Source: Seriola aureovittata
Taxonomy: Eukaryota; Chordata; Actinopteri; Carangiformes; Carangidae
Assembly (NCBI RefSeq): GCF_021018895.1
Contig: NC_079382.1
Location: 14,455,001-14,519,000 of the forward strand
Length of the DNA stretch: 64,000 nt
Direction: 5' to 3'
In this document: positions 1-13,675 of the stretch, piece after piece
Layout of the letters: the number at the start of each line of letters is the position of its first letter
Position numbering within the stretch: position 1 is the first letter of the stretch
Notes under the pieces: model-generated
The model's input: only the letters and a program-made list of their open reading frames with translations
The model's database searches: none
Told to the model about the DNA's origin: nothing
Position numbers and translations under genes: made by a program

Positions 1-986
1 TTGTGCATGGCGGTTCACTGTCACACTGTCATGGCTCATTATGGCTTTACAGTGTGTGCTTGTAATAACTGACCCATCAGCAGGTCATTGAGGCACATTT
101 ACTTCAGACTTCGCTTCAGGCTGCTGTAAGAAACTGGTCTCGTCGTCCAGTAAGTGATGCAGTGCAGCACTCTTGTTACGGCACCTTTCCTTGTCTTGTT
201 GGATCATCAAAGTCTATAAATCATGAGCAAACCTCTGGCCAACAACAACCAACAAGAAACCTCCAACATTCCTTTGTGTTGAGGCCAATTTCACCAGTAT
301 TACCGTCCACAATCCTGATTAACTCTGTAATATCCTGTATTGATTTTCCCTTTTTTCCCTCTTTATGAGGTTTCCAGATTCCCGGATAGTATTCCCCCAG
401 GCTGCAGCAGTCCACCGACAGTGCCAGGACAAGTCCAGGAATTTCTGACTCTTGCCGGCCAGAAATCTGACTGAAGCACCAGTTACATCTTATATAAGAG
501 CAGGAATCCCTGAAAATTGGCTGAAGGAGCCAGAGGGCGCATCTGTGAAAAACAAGGAGCGTCTTCACCATTCCAGCAGACTAAACAACAACAGCGATAC
601 AGAAATAACTACAGCTGCTACATCAACAACAACAAGGTCAGCAGCGACAGCCGCAGCTAATGATAGAGCAGGGTGGCACCACGGCCATGAAAAGTATTTA
701 CGATAGGAGATAATGTCAGTATTCAGCTATGCAGCGATCATCAGGAGGAGGAAATGGGGAGACGGGGCAAAGAAGCAGAAAAAAAAAAACAGGTGGTTTA
801 AAGGAACGATCACTTTCATTTCCATTTCCATCTGAATGTCAGCCGAATGTGCAGTTTCTTCACACATCAACGCCGTGAAGCAATGCGTTCTTTTTTGGGA
901 GGAAATGGTACAAAATTGGCGCATTTAATGTTTGCGTACTGTAGCTCTGAGTTGAGTGAGACTAAAAAGAGAGCAGCGTCCAGGGC

Positions 987-990
<4 letters not shown>
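1..990. other. Non-coding DNA, left edge
   Basis: Small overlapping ORFs exist, but none has family resemblance or consistent splice context. I see no repeat family. Confidence 0.5.

Positions 991-1051
<61 letters not shown>
991..1051. repeat. (GT)n microsatellite, 61 bp
   Basis: This is an uninterrupted GT dinucleotide run. It produces the artefactual Val-Cys and His-Thr ORFs on the two strands. Confidence 0.99.
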
Positions 1052-1054
<3 letters not shown>

Positions 1055-4000
1055 AGTAACTGTGTTGAGTGAGTACGTGAGCATGTGTGGCGGATATGCA
1101 GAGGAAGCTGTGTTTGGCCTCAGATTAAAATGCAGGACGAGGGTCCCGCTCCAGGAAAGGAGACCAGCAGAGTGGAGACAGAGGGACTTTTCTCCCATTA
1201 GGGAAACACGTGACACATACGAAAAAATAATACCAATACAGTACTCACACCATATCTATAATTCTATGAAAACACATATTTCTTAAATACATGGCAAATG
1301 GTGATTAATATGCACATCTGTACTGTGGCATTTTAAAATCTATTCATTTAAAAGTGGAGTATAGTTAAAATACAGTATATCTGCACATGTATGTGTGCAA
1401 CATGTATGTAAATGTATCTAGTAACCAAACCAATCGATTACAATTAATCTCTATGTTAAGACTGAACATCATCTACACTTATTCTACAACTTAATGGTAA
1501 CTTTTCCATGTTCATGACATAAACAAAACGGGTTCTGTGGTTACTTTATCGGGTCGTCTCATTGAGATCAAGATCTTAGAAGACTTAAAATCCCACAGCC
1601 AGCATACAAGAAAGCACGACCACATATAAAATAAACTAACAGTCAAGCGAAACAAAGATTTATGCCAGAAATCTTAATGATTGAAGTATCACACGAGTCC
1701 ATCCCATTTAGTCTGTAAATCCGTGTCCCTTCAGAAGCTGGGTGCTCCAGTTAGGGCTCCCAGAATGAGGACACACCACAAAGGAGAACACACGTGTACA
1801 TGCACCAACACCAAACCCTTAGGTAAGAATGTCAGGTTACTGTATTGAATCTAGACCATAAAACTTTACTTAACTGTTTCAGGTGAAAAGTGACAAATGT
1901 GATTTCTATTGTATCCAGTGTTGTTTATCTGTTAAAGCTATAGGCGATGTTAAAACTGACAAATCAGGTCAACGGTGTCCTCAAAGGTTGAATATATAGG
2001 CTTTCAAAAGATGTCACATACCAAACACAACAGCATTATTATTGTCATGTCCACCTATCACCACACAGAGACACAGCATTACCAAAAGAAATGTAGTGGT
2101 CACCAACTCCCAAGCTTGAACAGAAGCTGGTAGTCTGATGGCAGCAGTCTGCTCACAGTGTCTAATTAGACACAAGTGGGCAAAGGTGCCATTAGAGTCG
2201 GGCTAAATTGAAACTTATGGCTGAGTAATTGGAGGTCAGACCTGGTTTGGTGGAATCAACCTCCGCAATTATGATTAAATAAAGAGCCGGGCTTTTGAAC
2301 TGTACTCTGGTGTCTGAGCATTGCCGTGGAAGCAGAGTAATTTATAGTGAATTAAACTAGTTCGCACATCAACAAACTGAGGCCACGCACACGACTTTAC
2401 AGTGCCACAACAAAGACAATGACAACCTGTCACTCACCTCAGAGAGACCATTCCCACGATTACCCTTTCCTCAGCTGCTCGTATCCCAGTATCCTTTCAC
2501 AGGTTAGATCCATGTCCGGGCATTCGAAAAGTTTCACGCAGTCTTAGAAACGCTGACTGATTAAGAGCGGTAGGTAGGGCTTGTGTCAAGGCGGCCCGGT
2601 CCGTGGTCCACACCTCTACAGTATGAGGTCAGTTCAGAGAGAAAGAGTGACACTGAGCAAAAACAGAGGGAGAGAGAGAGAGAGATAGAGAGAGAGAGAG
2701 GGGGGAACAGATGGAAGCGAAACGCAACGGAACTGACTGCCCACTGGGAGGGGAGGGGGAGAGAGACGGGGAGAGAGGAGCTCGCACATCCAAGCAGCCC
2801 ACTTCCTGACCAGTTACTGCTGCAAGACTGGTCTCTCTCCCTCTTTCCAACTGGGCCCTTGCTCTCTCCTCTCTCACTCTGCGGTGTGGGGATCGCTGCA
2901 AGTACTGGAGAGCGGCCAGCACTGCAGGCGACACAAGTCACAGAAATCACACTGGTAAAAAAGCTGAGAGGAGAGGAGCTGTTGCTGAGACCGTGACAAC
3001 ACAGCGAGTGAGGAGAAGGGGAGTTAATGTGAGATCATATGAGGTTGAAGATTAGCAGTGGACAGGTGTGGGTGGGTGAGACAGGAAGAGACAAGCTGAT
3101 GCGGAGGAGGTGAGAAAAAGAGGGCAGGGCACGCACGAGCTGTCTCGTGTAACCACCCCAAAAGAAAACACACCGAAAGGTGGGTCAACATTGCGTACAG
3201 CGTGAGTTTAGAGCCTCTTTTCCTGCCCTTTTTCTGGACTTGATCCCCCAGTGTCACTTTCAATATCAGAGCTTTTTGGATGCAGGAGGTCGGGTTCGGG
3301 GGGCAAAAGGTTAGACTACCAGAAAACAGCAGAGATCACAGGACTCCGAGCTCAAAGTGGAACCTGCTGTGAGCCAGTCTGTATGAGCACACACAGAAAA
3401 TATCCAAGCCAGTGGATCATTGTGTGTGTGTGTGAGTAATTTGGTCATTGTTCTGCATCCGAACAGAGCAGGATGGAGGAAAGTCCCCTCTCCTGGAGCC
3501 AGTGGCTGTTGTTCCTGCCTCTTGGTAGCAAGGCTTCCTGGGATTGATAAAGTAGCTCCTTACCCTGCCAGCACACACACTTTCTCACTTCCATGTTTTC
3601 ATCAGTCTTAAGTTTTTCCAGGGAAAACACAAACACACGTGGTGCAGCAGCAATTGCAGACGGTGGCAAACATTGACCTTTGATAAGCAAGCTAGCAAAA
3701 TACACTCAACTCAAATTTTTCTTGAAGCCCTAACCCTGATTTGTGCGAACACAATTGAGTGTGCAGTGACTTTTAGCATAGCGTCAATCAACTTGAGGGA
3801 CTTTTTTTTTTTAACCCCCCCAGTGTCTGTGACCTACTGTAGCGGTGACCAGTGACCATACAAACAAGGCTGATGTGGGTCAGCGGCTGGCTGCTATTAT
3901 CCTAACCTGGATAAACCCACAAACATCACTGGCGAGCCTTCGTAACCCAACACCACACCTTGCTCTTTAAAAGATGCAGAGACCATAACAGACGATAGCA

Positions 4001-7000
4001 CTGTCTCTGAGGAAAAACAAAGCTGATAACCTACTGCCAGCTGGTCATTCTTATCACTGCTTTTATTCTGCTTCGAGGACAAGATGGGTGGCCGTTCACC
4101 GAGAAGTGTCAGGTAGCTTGTCAAACACAGACAAGTAGACTAAATTGACTTTTCAATGCTTTCCTTTGATTGTTTGAGATATCTAAAATCTGATAGTAAT
4201 GCTTATTACAACTCTTTATGGCTGAGGTGTTCCTTAATATGTTGTTTATTCTGTGATTACACACTCTATGGTAAGGCTATAAACAATACATGACTGGCAT
4301 TTGGAAAGATTTAGTAGAGCACTGAACACGAAGGTGAAAAAGATAATGTGAGTGTTACTAGGGGGCAAATTAAGTTGTTGTTTGCTTTCCAGGATTTGTT
4401 TTAACACAAAACAGAACTGAAACTACAATTCTGTAGTTTCCATTTCTCAAATGATTGCTGCTTTAAATCTTTAATGTTGGACAGTTAGTCAGATTTAAAT
4501 GAGTCAGGCTGGATAATCATTATTTACAGACCAAACGAGTCATCAGCTAATTTAGAAAATAACCTTAAGCTTGATCACTAACGATTTTTTTGTTTAAGCA
4601 GCCTTACAAAAATACTCAGAGAAAGTAGGTGAAGTCCAGCCTGCACTGATGTCATAAGCTAATTTCAACTGGTGTGGTCACATCCCACTCCAAACAAACA
4701 GGAGCTGTCTGTCTGCAAAAAGCCTGAAATTCTGAATAAAATAGCTGTATACAAAGGAAAAAGGACAGAGGTCAATATATTTTTGTCTGTGGCGACTGGT
4801 GGGTATTAAGGGATCACTCAAATGTTGTCGGGCAGATGTTTTAATCCGACAGGAAAACAGAAACGAGTGAATTAAAGTGGAATTGGACGGCAGCTCGTGA
4901 CCTCCCCAGCTAACAACAGGAACACCCCCCCCCTCCTTCATTCCCCCAACACCATTTCCTGTCTGTCATCAGTTGCTCAGTTGCTTGTTTACAACATGAA
5001 GAAGTAAAACAGGAGGTGAAATCATTAAGCAGGTGATTCATACTCGTGTGATGGCCTCGTCACCGAAAATTGTGCTTTTATCTCCTCCATCCAAGGATTT
5101 CCTGGAGTCATCGAATTGACAGCACAGGAAATGTTAATGAGTACAACTTATTTCTTTATTCTCTTAAAAGGCACGTTTGCATCTCTGATATCATATGACG
5201 TTATTAGGGTTCAACCCACTGATTCAACGAGGGGACTCACCATGAAACACTTTTTCCTCTGACGCATTTCAGAGTAAAACACGGGCTTGGGCATGGGATT
5301 GAAATCAGTTTCTTCAGACTTGATTGGATCGCTAAAAAGCGGTTGTAGAGGTGTGAATACGAGGAGATAATGAGCCTTCTTCACCTGCGTCATTAGATCA
5401 GGAGGAAGTGAGGAATTAATACCTACTACACACTTTTGGGATTGGGTATGCAAACTTCTCCTAGTTGACCTGACAACCCATGATGTTGCTCTGCTATCAA
5501 ATGCTGTTTTACATAGGCGGTGATAGCAAGATGCCTCAAATCCCATTTGATTGAATCATGATGGTTGCCCTGATATTTTCATTGTAGTATACAGAAATGC
5601 AAATTTCCCCCCCATGCTTATATTTGACAATTTAAACAAAATAAGAAGAAATATGTAATTGATTTGTGCACACAAACCCATTTTGTGCTTTTGACATTGG
5701 ATAAATATAACCGTTCCTGAGTTCCAGATAAGTTAACTAAAATATTTCAGTGTTTAACAAGAAAGGAAAAAATAGCCATATAATAATATAAGCATTTAAT
5801 ATAAAAATTCTGAAAAATATTTTTTGACAAATTCAAGATAACTCAACTGACACTGAACTGTATGTTTATTAAGCAGCCAGCTGCAAGGTTAGAAACTAGG
5901 CTATTTACTGTCAGCTAGCTCAATGTTAGCTTAGCCCCAGTGGTGACCGAATGCAGTCCTGTCCTCAGTGGGAATGTAGGAAATATTCCCAGTGGCTATT
6001 TTGGCAGCTAAGAAGAAACAACAGGCAAATACAACAACTTTTTTCCCTCCTTTGTAGAAGCTAAACCTCCACCTCACACCCAAGTGACGAGCTAAAGGGT
6101 GCCGCAGCAGTTTGTCCTCGGAGAGCACAGAGATGACATTGCTGTCAAACCTCTATCAGACACTCGGAAAAGCCGGCAAAAAAATCCACAACAAACAATT
6201 ATTGTTACTACAGATTAATCCGCTGATTTGATAAATTGCTTAGTCCACCAAAAGTAAAAAAAAAAAAGAGTCAAAATGCCCCTCACAATAACAGAGCCGA
6301 AGAAGCTGATGTCTAAAACAGTCTAAAGCCCAAATACTTCAGTTTAAAATTATAAATGATAAGGAAAAGCACTTAGACTACTTGAAACTGAAAAGCATTA
6401 CATTACTGTACTGAGTTACTGCCCAACATCGTAGTCCACAAACTAATCTTTGCGCCAAAAATCAAGCAGGTTAGAAATAAAATGTGATATTCAGATTTCT
6501 GACAATAGAAATGCAGATCATGGACCATATTCAGTACATTGAAGGTAGGTGACAGTAACTGATACATGACGTTTGACAAAATCATGTCACAGTTTTAAAA
6601 AAGCCCCAACATCATCATCAGCATGAGAGTGATGTTGTTATGTTGGTAGCTCTTAAACACACACTTAGATTCAAATATTTCTTGGTGCGGTTCAAAAAGA
6701 GTAACTGACACTACCTCCCCTGCTAAAAATATGAATGGGTCATGTTAGTGAGTGCATGTGTTTGGCATTAAGATTAAAAGCTTTATATTATAGTTAGAAA
6801 CAGAGAAGAGACCACATCTCAACCGCTGGGTTGCTCTCATCAGAAGTAACACATTATTGCTCAGATTAAGATAAAGCAGCGGCGAGTAAAGCCGACTGCA
6901 TTTGACTACAGTTGATGGGGAAGTGCTGATGTGTGTGCAGGCACCACACTCTGTGTACGACTGTGTGCCTGCATGTCTGCTTATGTGGGTTTGAGTGGGA

Positions 7001-9032
7001 TAAAGAGCCAGGAGTGCGTGTTGGCAGGTTCCCTTTGACCTGTGGAGGCTTTATTTTCCCTCATATTCATATTGGACTAATACTCTGCCTTTCCCATGCC
7101 AGTGAAAACCCTGGAAGCCGAGCCCTCTCCGGCCCTCTCCTCTCTTTAGGGAACCTAAGATGTCACTGCACACAAAAGGAGCCGTGAAAGCCGTCCAACT
7201 CAAGCAGGGGCTATTATTTACAGTACCAAAAGAAAATCGCTCTTCTTCTGAACAGTAACCCCACCCCCCATCCCTCTGAGCGTCAGTCAGCCGTCTGTCT
7301 CCTTGTATTGCTCCCCCCATTTTGTCCTTTTCCAATCTCTTTCTTTCATTTTCCTAACTCTTTTCTATTCCTTCCTTTCCTAAACCCCTCTCCCCCACTA
7401 GAATAAAGTAAATAGTGGGTTTTGTAACCAGTAAGCTCAAAATTAGAAATAAGCTCTAAACCATGGCTTTGCCAACCTTCATTGAGCCATTCAAAACAGG
7501 CAGAAAAATCCACTCCGATCATATAAGTCCCTCTCAGAGGAGAAACTCCTCAGCCTTATATTTCTGCCTTCAGAGGAGCTAGTATGTGCATACTAAAACA
7601 TGAACTTCACTTACTTCCTGAAAGTTTCCATACAGCTACAATGCAGGTACCACATGCATTACATTTGTCTAATCCTGTATAAACTAAAGCAAATGTTGCC
7701 TTGCCCTGCTTTTTAACAGAATGCTTTGAAGTTTTTGTGATACATATTTTATTAATGAATCAAAATTACAAAGATAATTTGTGTTGAAAGACGACAATTG
7801 TTAACATACGTTTCAAGCCCTGACATTAGAGTATCTGCACATAGGTTCCATTAAAGGAAATGCAGATGAAAGTGAGTCTGTCTTGTACCTGGAGAGATCA
7901 AACTGCGGAGTGATATTCATATCAGGTATTAGCATACCAGGTTATAGTTGCTTAGCAACATGACTGCGGCCTTCAATAATCTGTCCGCTGGACTGACAGA
8001 GTGCCCAACCCCCGCTGCTTAGAAGCTACTGTATAAACAGCAGCCCAAACTGGTCTGGCTGATGTATGAGGTAGCATGTCCCTGTAAAAACAGCTAGACA
8101 CCAAGACTAGAAATATATCTGCAGTCCATCTAAATAAAGTTGTTAAAAAGCTAGAAAAGCTCCTCGCCTTGTGTTTACAGTAAATACAGATGTTAGTGAC
8201 AGGTCTTAACTAAACCCAGATGTGAGCAAGAGGAAGATGGGCTCCACAGACGCTTCATCACCCACAGACACCCTGACACAGCGATTTCCACACCCTGGTC
8301 TCCCACTTTTAAAGCTGAAAATGTTTTACTGTGGTAATCTGGACACTCTTGGAGAACTATTTTATTTGGGGTTTCTGCACTTAGATGCACAACTGAAAGC
8401 ATGTCAGCAGTTTCCAAATAGGATTTTCAGACCAAAAATTCCACACACTGCTGGCCACTTGTAATCGCTTTATTTATGATGCTTCAGGTCAGAGGAGCAA
8501 AACATCCCAAATAAAGTGAGCATAAATGACTGACAATGTGCTGGACTCTTTATATGGGAACTTTCATGGTATTTCACAGTATTTCCAAACAGTTTTGAAT
8601 GGCGTTATAATACTATGTGGTATTACAGTAGGTGGAATGATGAAGATGTTATCATGAGGTCATCAGCAGCTGAGAATGATATAAACAACTCTTATATGTG
8701 CTGACAGTTGAAACGTATTTGGTCGTGCTCCAATAGAAGCTAAAGCTGAATTGGATCATTACTCAACACATGAAAGATCACACAGTGATAACAGAATCCA
8801 AGAGTATTATTATAAATTAAACTTGAGATTTTTTTCCCTGCATTGTGTCTCCACTGTAACGCTAGCTCTCATTATCCCCCTCCCTCTCTTTCTGTTATCT
8901 GTCTTTACATTCACTGCAGTGCTCACCACCTGTATTATGTTTCAGCTGAAGTGTGCTGCTAATGTAGGCCATCAGTGACTTCAATGACACAAACCCCAGC
9001 CCCAACCTGCAACGCGCGTGCACACATACATG
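1052..9032. other. Non-coding DNA with low-repeat blocks
   Basis: No supported gene. Purine-rich, GC-richer DNA at 2560-3010 may be a promoter-like or 5' UTR segment. Blocks at 2155-2360 and 6990-7260 look complex and low in repeats, as conserved regulatory DNA often does. The minus-strand 111-codon ORF at 5211-5546 resembles nothing I know. Confidence 0.4.
2666..2702. repeat. (GA)n microsatellite
   Basis: An AG run with one T interruption, inside a broader purine-rich, GC-richer block (2640-2780). Confidence 0.95.
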
Positions 9033-9099
9033 CACACACACACACACACACACACATCCCAATGGAGCTGTAACAGAACTCAGGATCTAGGACGAGAGA

Positions 9100-9142
<43 letters not shown>

Positions 9143-9167
9143 AGAGAGAGAGAGAGAGAGAGAGAGG
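9033..9167. repeat. (CA)n then (GA)n compound microsatellite region
   Basis: CA run 9033-9056, then a (GA)n run at 9101-9167 with one AAGG interruption. Confidence 0.95.
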
Positions 9168-10361
9168 CTTGAACTGAAAACCATCACATCTACTGAAAAG
9201 AAGACTATTTATTTATTTATTTAAATATTTAAGCAAGAAACAGGAGAAAGCAGAAAAATGTGCACGTCACAAGCTGTTACCAGTGCATGTTTGGTCAAAA
9301 TGATTCATCAATTACCAAACTTGCTGTTACTTTATCTACATTTGATCCACTAATGGTTTCAGATGCTACAAGGATCATTTAGAATTTTACCTAATCCAAA
9401 AGCCAGAATCCATTGCTCTACTACATTATCACAGTGGATCTGCATGAGAAAGTGCTGCGTAATGTAACCTTCACAAAGACAACGTGAACAGAAGTGGCTG
9501 AGCAAGAAAACAAAAGTTGTCTGAACATGTGCGAGATGTGAGATGACGTACAGTATTGGGATGTATGCGAGAATGTGCAGTATAGTGCTGGTCTATATGT
9601 GGCCTGGATACAAGAGAACCAAGGAGAGAGCTGGATGGAAGAAGGGAGGAGGCTCCTTTATTTTTAGCGTTGTTCCCCTGCGCACTTATCACCAGGATGT
9701 GATTTAGAGACGAGTTTCTAACTGAGCTTCACAGCTCGTAAAGACCTGCCACCGAGCTTATGACAGACTGTTAAGTGTCTACATCACATTGATGACACAC
9801 AGAGGTGAAAAATCTAAAAGTAAAGCTATGGAGAGTTGAACTGAGAATGATTCACAACAGAAGAAAAATTCTTTGAAATTAAGACAATGCCAGTCACGAA
9901 AACAAAGCCACACCAATTATTGCAGGGCTGGGAATTTACAAGTGTTTGATAAATTAGCAAACTGCACCTGCGGTGTCCTCAGTACAGTGCAACTTCCTAA
10001 AGTACAATTCATTCACATCAAAAAGGATCACACGCACACACACAGTGCACAAGAACTCCACTCATGCAGACGTAAGAGGCTATTTATACACCACTTCCTT
10101 TTATTTACCCAGCTCATTGTTCAGACCACATCTGCTGAGGGCCAAGGGCACAATGGCCAGTCCATATAGCTGACCACACACACTCACACAACAAGCCTGC
10201 ATACATACATACACACATACACAGTGTGGCCCTGCAGCAGCCAGACACAAGACAGCATTCAGAAATATCCCCAGCTTTTGTTCAGGGTCCATGTGACAAC
10301 TCCAAATGATGATACCACCTGTTACACAGACAGACATTCTTGCGCTCCCATTCATGCACAC

Positions 10362-10443
<82 letters not shown>
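10362..10443. repeat. (CT)n(CA)n compound microsatellite
   Basis: CT repeat 10362-10379 directly followed by CA repeat to 10443, with one CC interruption. Confidence 0.98.
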
Positions 10444-10445
<2 letters not shown>

Positions 10446-12911
10446 AGCTCACACCCACATACAAGCACTCACAAAGTCACACATCACATGTACCATCCAA
10501 ACATACATTAATCCACATGTGTCTGCACACAAACCTGCAGCCTATTGTCACAGTTGGACACTTGGGTAAGTGCTGGGGATGACAGCTCATTACAGCCTGT
10601 CTGTTTCATGTCAGCTTTAATACAACAGGAAGTCAGTTGGGGGCTTATAAAAAAAAAAAAAAAAAAAGCCACCGGACAGCTCATAACCTTCATGGCCTAG
10701 AGGCTGTCAGCCAACAACAGCAGCTGAAGAGTCAAGCACAGCGACCCACACGCTTGCAGTCACATATACACAAACAGAAAATCTGTGAGACGCATAAATC
10801 TTTTAGGATTTAGCTGAAGGTTGAGACAGAGGCTCTTAAAATATAAATGTGCAATATCCCCTGATTCCCGCAATTCTAAAAACATTGCTGTCCCTTTCAG
10901 CCATTTACTCTGAGTTATTTCCTATGAGGACGGGAGCTGCCCAAAACGGCCCCTACGGGGTAAACAGCCCAGATCATTATCTTCCCAAACTCTCTACCAG
11001 CAAGCCACAGGGGTACAAGTGGTGAGACAGAGTAGGGGTACAGGAAACCAGCAATTCAAACCACAGCTCCAACCATCCCACAGCAGAGATGCAGGTACAC
11101 AGTAGTACATGTAGTAAAAGTAAAAGCTTGCAATTTAAAAATAGTTTACACTTTCGACAAGTTTCATCAGTCAGACTGAAAGCAAATCTGACTTTGCTAA
11201 CAGGTTTTTCTATGAAATTGTTGAGATAAAAGTCTAAAAAGGGAAACATAAGTGCAACAAGGTCCAGAAAAAGACACAAAAACATTGGAATCCAGTGATT
11301 TTCAGAATAAACGTAAAACATCTTATTAGTGACTTCTGTATGAGCTGACACTGGATCAGCAGGAACAAAATATAAGCATCTAAGATCTATACTGTTGTGT
11401 ATATAACATTTCCTCAGTAAACACACAGGCATTCAAATACACCCTGGGGCTCTTCCTATCTCCCGCAGCACCATATTCACGCTGATTGGTGGGTAGAGAA
11501 TAAACACACATCCGTGTTTTCATGAGGGTGCTGTGCTTTTGGCTGGCACTGGAGGAATAGAGGCTGCTCCCGATTTTTCGCTCCCTCTACATATTTTCTT
11601 CCGTGCACAGGAAGTAGTCGTTTGTCAACACCGCAAATAAATGATGTTTGTTTCCTGTTCTTGACTGGGGATTTTTTTTTTTTTTTGGACGGTTTTGGAA
11701 GCAACATGACAGACCTCGGATCCGAGCGCGGAGCTGACATGTGACGCATGTTTTTTCTAGGCCAAGCAAACCATAAAAAAATATGGGCTGGAGCTGATAT
11801 TTACTGGAAAATGGAAAACACACCTATCGAGTCAGCTGCAACAACAGCAATTTAAGCTAATGTGATTTTTTTTTTTCCCCATTTACGCTGGAACTAACTG
11901 GTGCAGGTAATAAAGAGGTGTGAAAAACACTTTATATTCAACAATAAACACCGCTCGACACAGGGAAGAAAAATGCAGCAATTTCAATACAAGCACAGAA
12001 TAGTGGAAAATCTTCAAGATCTGCAGTCTCAGCACAGAAAAATGTGTTTTCACTTCAGCTCCACATCTGAAACAGGTGTTAACTCTGGATGTGGCTGAAG
12101 AGAGTCAAAACTAACAGTTTAAAAAAAACAAAACAAAAAAAAACATAATTTAGATACCAAAGCTCCAACCGCCTCCACTAATCCTCTGCTCATCTGGGCA
12201 CCCGCACTGCTACACCCCAGCGTTCGGAGGGAGTCGGACCCCTGCCCGCTCCAGACGGGGGTTTCCCTGCCAAACGTTGCACAACAATAAAACAAAGCCA
12301 TCACACTGGAGGCTGGTGGGGGGAGGTGGGTGAGTATGCAGGGGTGCAGGGTGGGGGTGTGGAGGGTGAGCGGAAAGTGAGAGGAACAGCTGCTGAGTGG
12401 GAGAGTTGGGGGGGGGGGGGGCGCACGGGAGAAAAGGAAAGCTGGAGGAAGAGGAGGGGGGGACTCTCTCTTTTCTGTCAGTGAAATAAATTACTTTTAT
12501 GTCTGCGGCCTGTTCAAGCTATGGTATCGTTAGGGTGACCCCCCCCCCCCCCGATCTCTCACAACCCCCCTCTGGTCTCTTTAGACATACACAAATTGAC
12601 AAGCGCACAAAGAATCAGCTTATAGTACACTGTTCTTTGCAGAATATTGCACCAGGATGGAAAGCCCAGCAAAAATTTCTAAAAACTTTTTTTTTTTTTT
12701 TTAACCACGACATGTGGAGACACTCTAACACAGCATTATAACCAGTCACAGTCCGTCCCTGTGTCTCTGAGGAATTCTCCTCATTAGAACCAGTGTGTCG
12801 CTATGTGGTCAAACACGCCGACTGACAACAGATCTGCTAAACACAGGGACGGAGATGACAACTAGGTTGACAACTAGGAGCTGCTTTTAAGTCAAGAGCT
12901 GGAAGTTGGCC

Positions 12912-12912
<1 letters not shown>

Positions 12913-12970
<58 letters not shown>

Positions 12971-12976
12971 TGTGTA
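12913..12976. repeat. (GT)n microsatellite
   Basis: A GT run with one TT interruption near the 3' end. It lies about 50 bases left of the transposon-like element at 13024. Confidence 0.98.
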
Positions 12977-13023
12977 CGCATGAAGGGATTCTACAGGTCA
13001 GACCCCTGGTTTTATATCCAGAT

Positions 13024-13660
13024 TCCAGGGGCTGGTTTGACAAAGACAGACTTTGACTATGGCTTAGATATGACAAATAGTCAGACTTCAGACAGACGTC
13101 TAAATTCATTCTTTGCACAAAGCAGTTTAGTTCTTGACTATCTTAAACTGGACTGTGGTACAATGAATTCTGGGTAAATAAAGACTTTTTTTCAAAATAA
13201 ATTAAAAACAGGCCGACCAAGGAACCGCATCCAACCGCTCAGCTCCTTTTCCTGAGCAGAAAATGTTTGTCTTTTGGAAGAATTCAACAGTTGCACGGAA
13301 GTTTTACTTGAGAAATTCAGCAAAGAGTAAAACAATAACAAGATTAATTTGATTTGGAAAAACATGGCTGCGGTCTCTAAAAACTCTCATCCCGTCTCAT
13401 TGCTCTATCCATAACAATGTTAGCGAACCACAAATTATGAGCCATGTTTTCCCCTCTTGTTGGGTGATACTGGTCAGCGCAGGTGTCACTGATGACTGAT
13501 GTTACCATGGTAACATTGGTCTTAGACCTGAGTTAGCCTGGGAGTAAGGTGTCTAATGTTTTTGGCTTAAAATTAGTCAATCTTTATTTTTGTGAAATGG
13601 TCTTACTAACATTAGACTTACATAGATAGACTATAGACTTTTGTGAAACCAGCCCCAGAT
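13024..13660. mobile_element. Transposon-like element with imperfect terminal inverted repeats
   Basis: The left end CAGGGGCTGGTTTGACAAAG (13026-13045) matches the reverse complement of the right end, CTTTTGTGAAACCAGCCCCAG (13638-13658), with two mismatches and one indel. Sub-terminal sequence on each side has similar AGTCTTAGACT-like words. There is no transposase ORF, so it would be non-autonomous. It carries the X-box palindrome at 13499-13516. Confidence 0.65.
13499..13516. promoter_or_regulatory. Perfect RFX-type X-box palindrome
   Basis: ATGTTACCATGGTAACAT is an 18-base perfect palindrome. Its core, GTTACCATGGTAAC (13501-13514), fits the RFX X-box consensus. It lies inside the transposon-like element at 13024-13660, more than 26 kb from the nearest supported gene. 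The binding call is by motif only. Confidence 0.55.
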
Positions 13661-13675
13661 CTACAACTAATATTA

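Larger units (their letters stand above)
9168..13023. other. Non-coding DNA with homopolymers
   Basis: No supported gene. Features are the microsatellite at 10362, poly(A) near 10648, a 151-codon minus-strand ORF at 10977-11432 without a domain, a GC-richer patch at 11480-11740 and the G-rich and C-rich runs at 12310-12555. Confidence 0.4.

Noticed and set aside
962..1286. ORFs made of Val-Cys or His-Thr repeats
   Set aside because: They are translations of the (GT)n microsatellite. The same reasoning removes similar ORFs at 10101-10582 and 12837-13177.
2561..2996. Overlapping 100-137 codon ORFs on both strands
   Set aside because: They are driven by a (GA)n run and a purine-rich block. There is no domain, splice context or family resemblance. 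Kept only as a possible promoter-like region.
10977..11432. 151-codon minus-strand ORF with Leu-rich stretches
   Set aside because: No recognisable domain, no splice partners and a composition expected from AT-rich DNA read as Leu/Phe/Cys.
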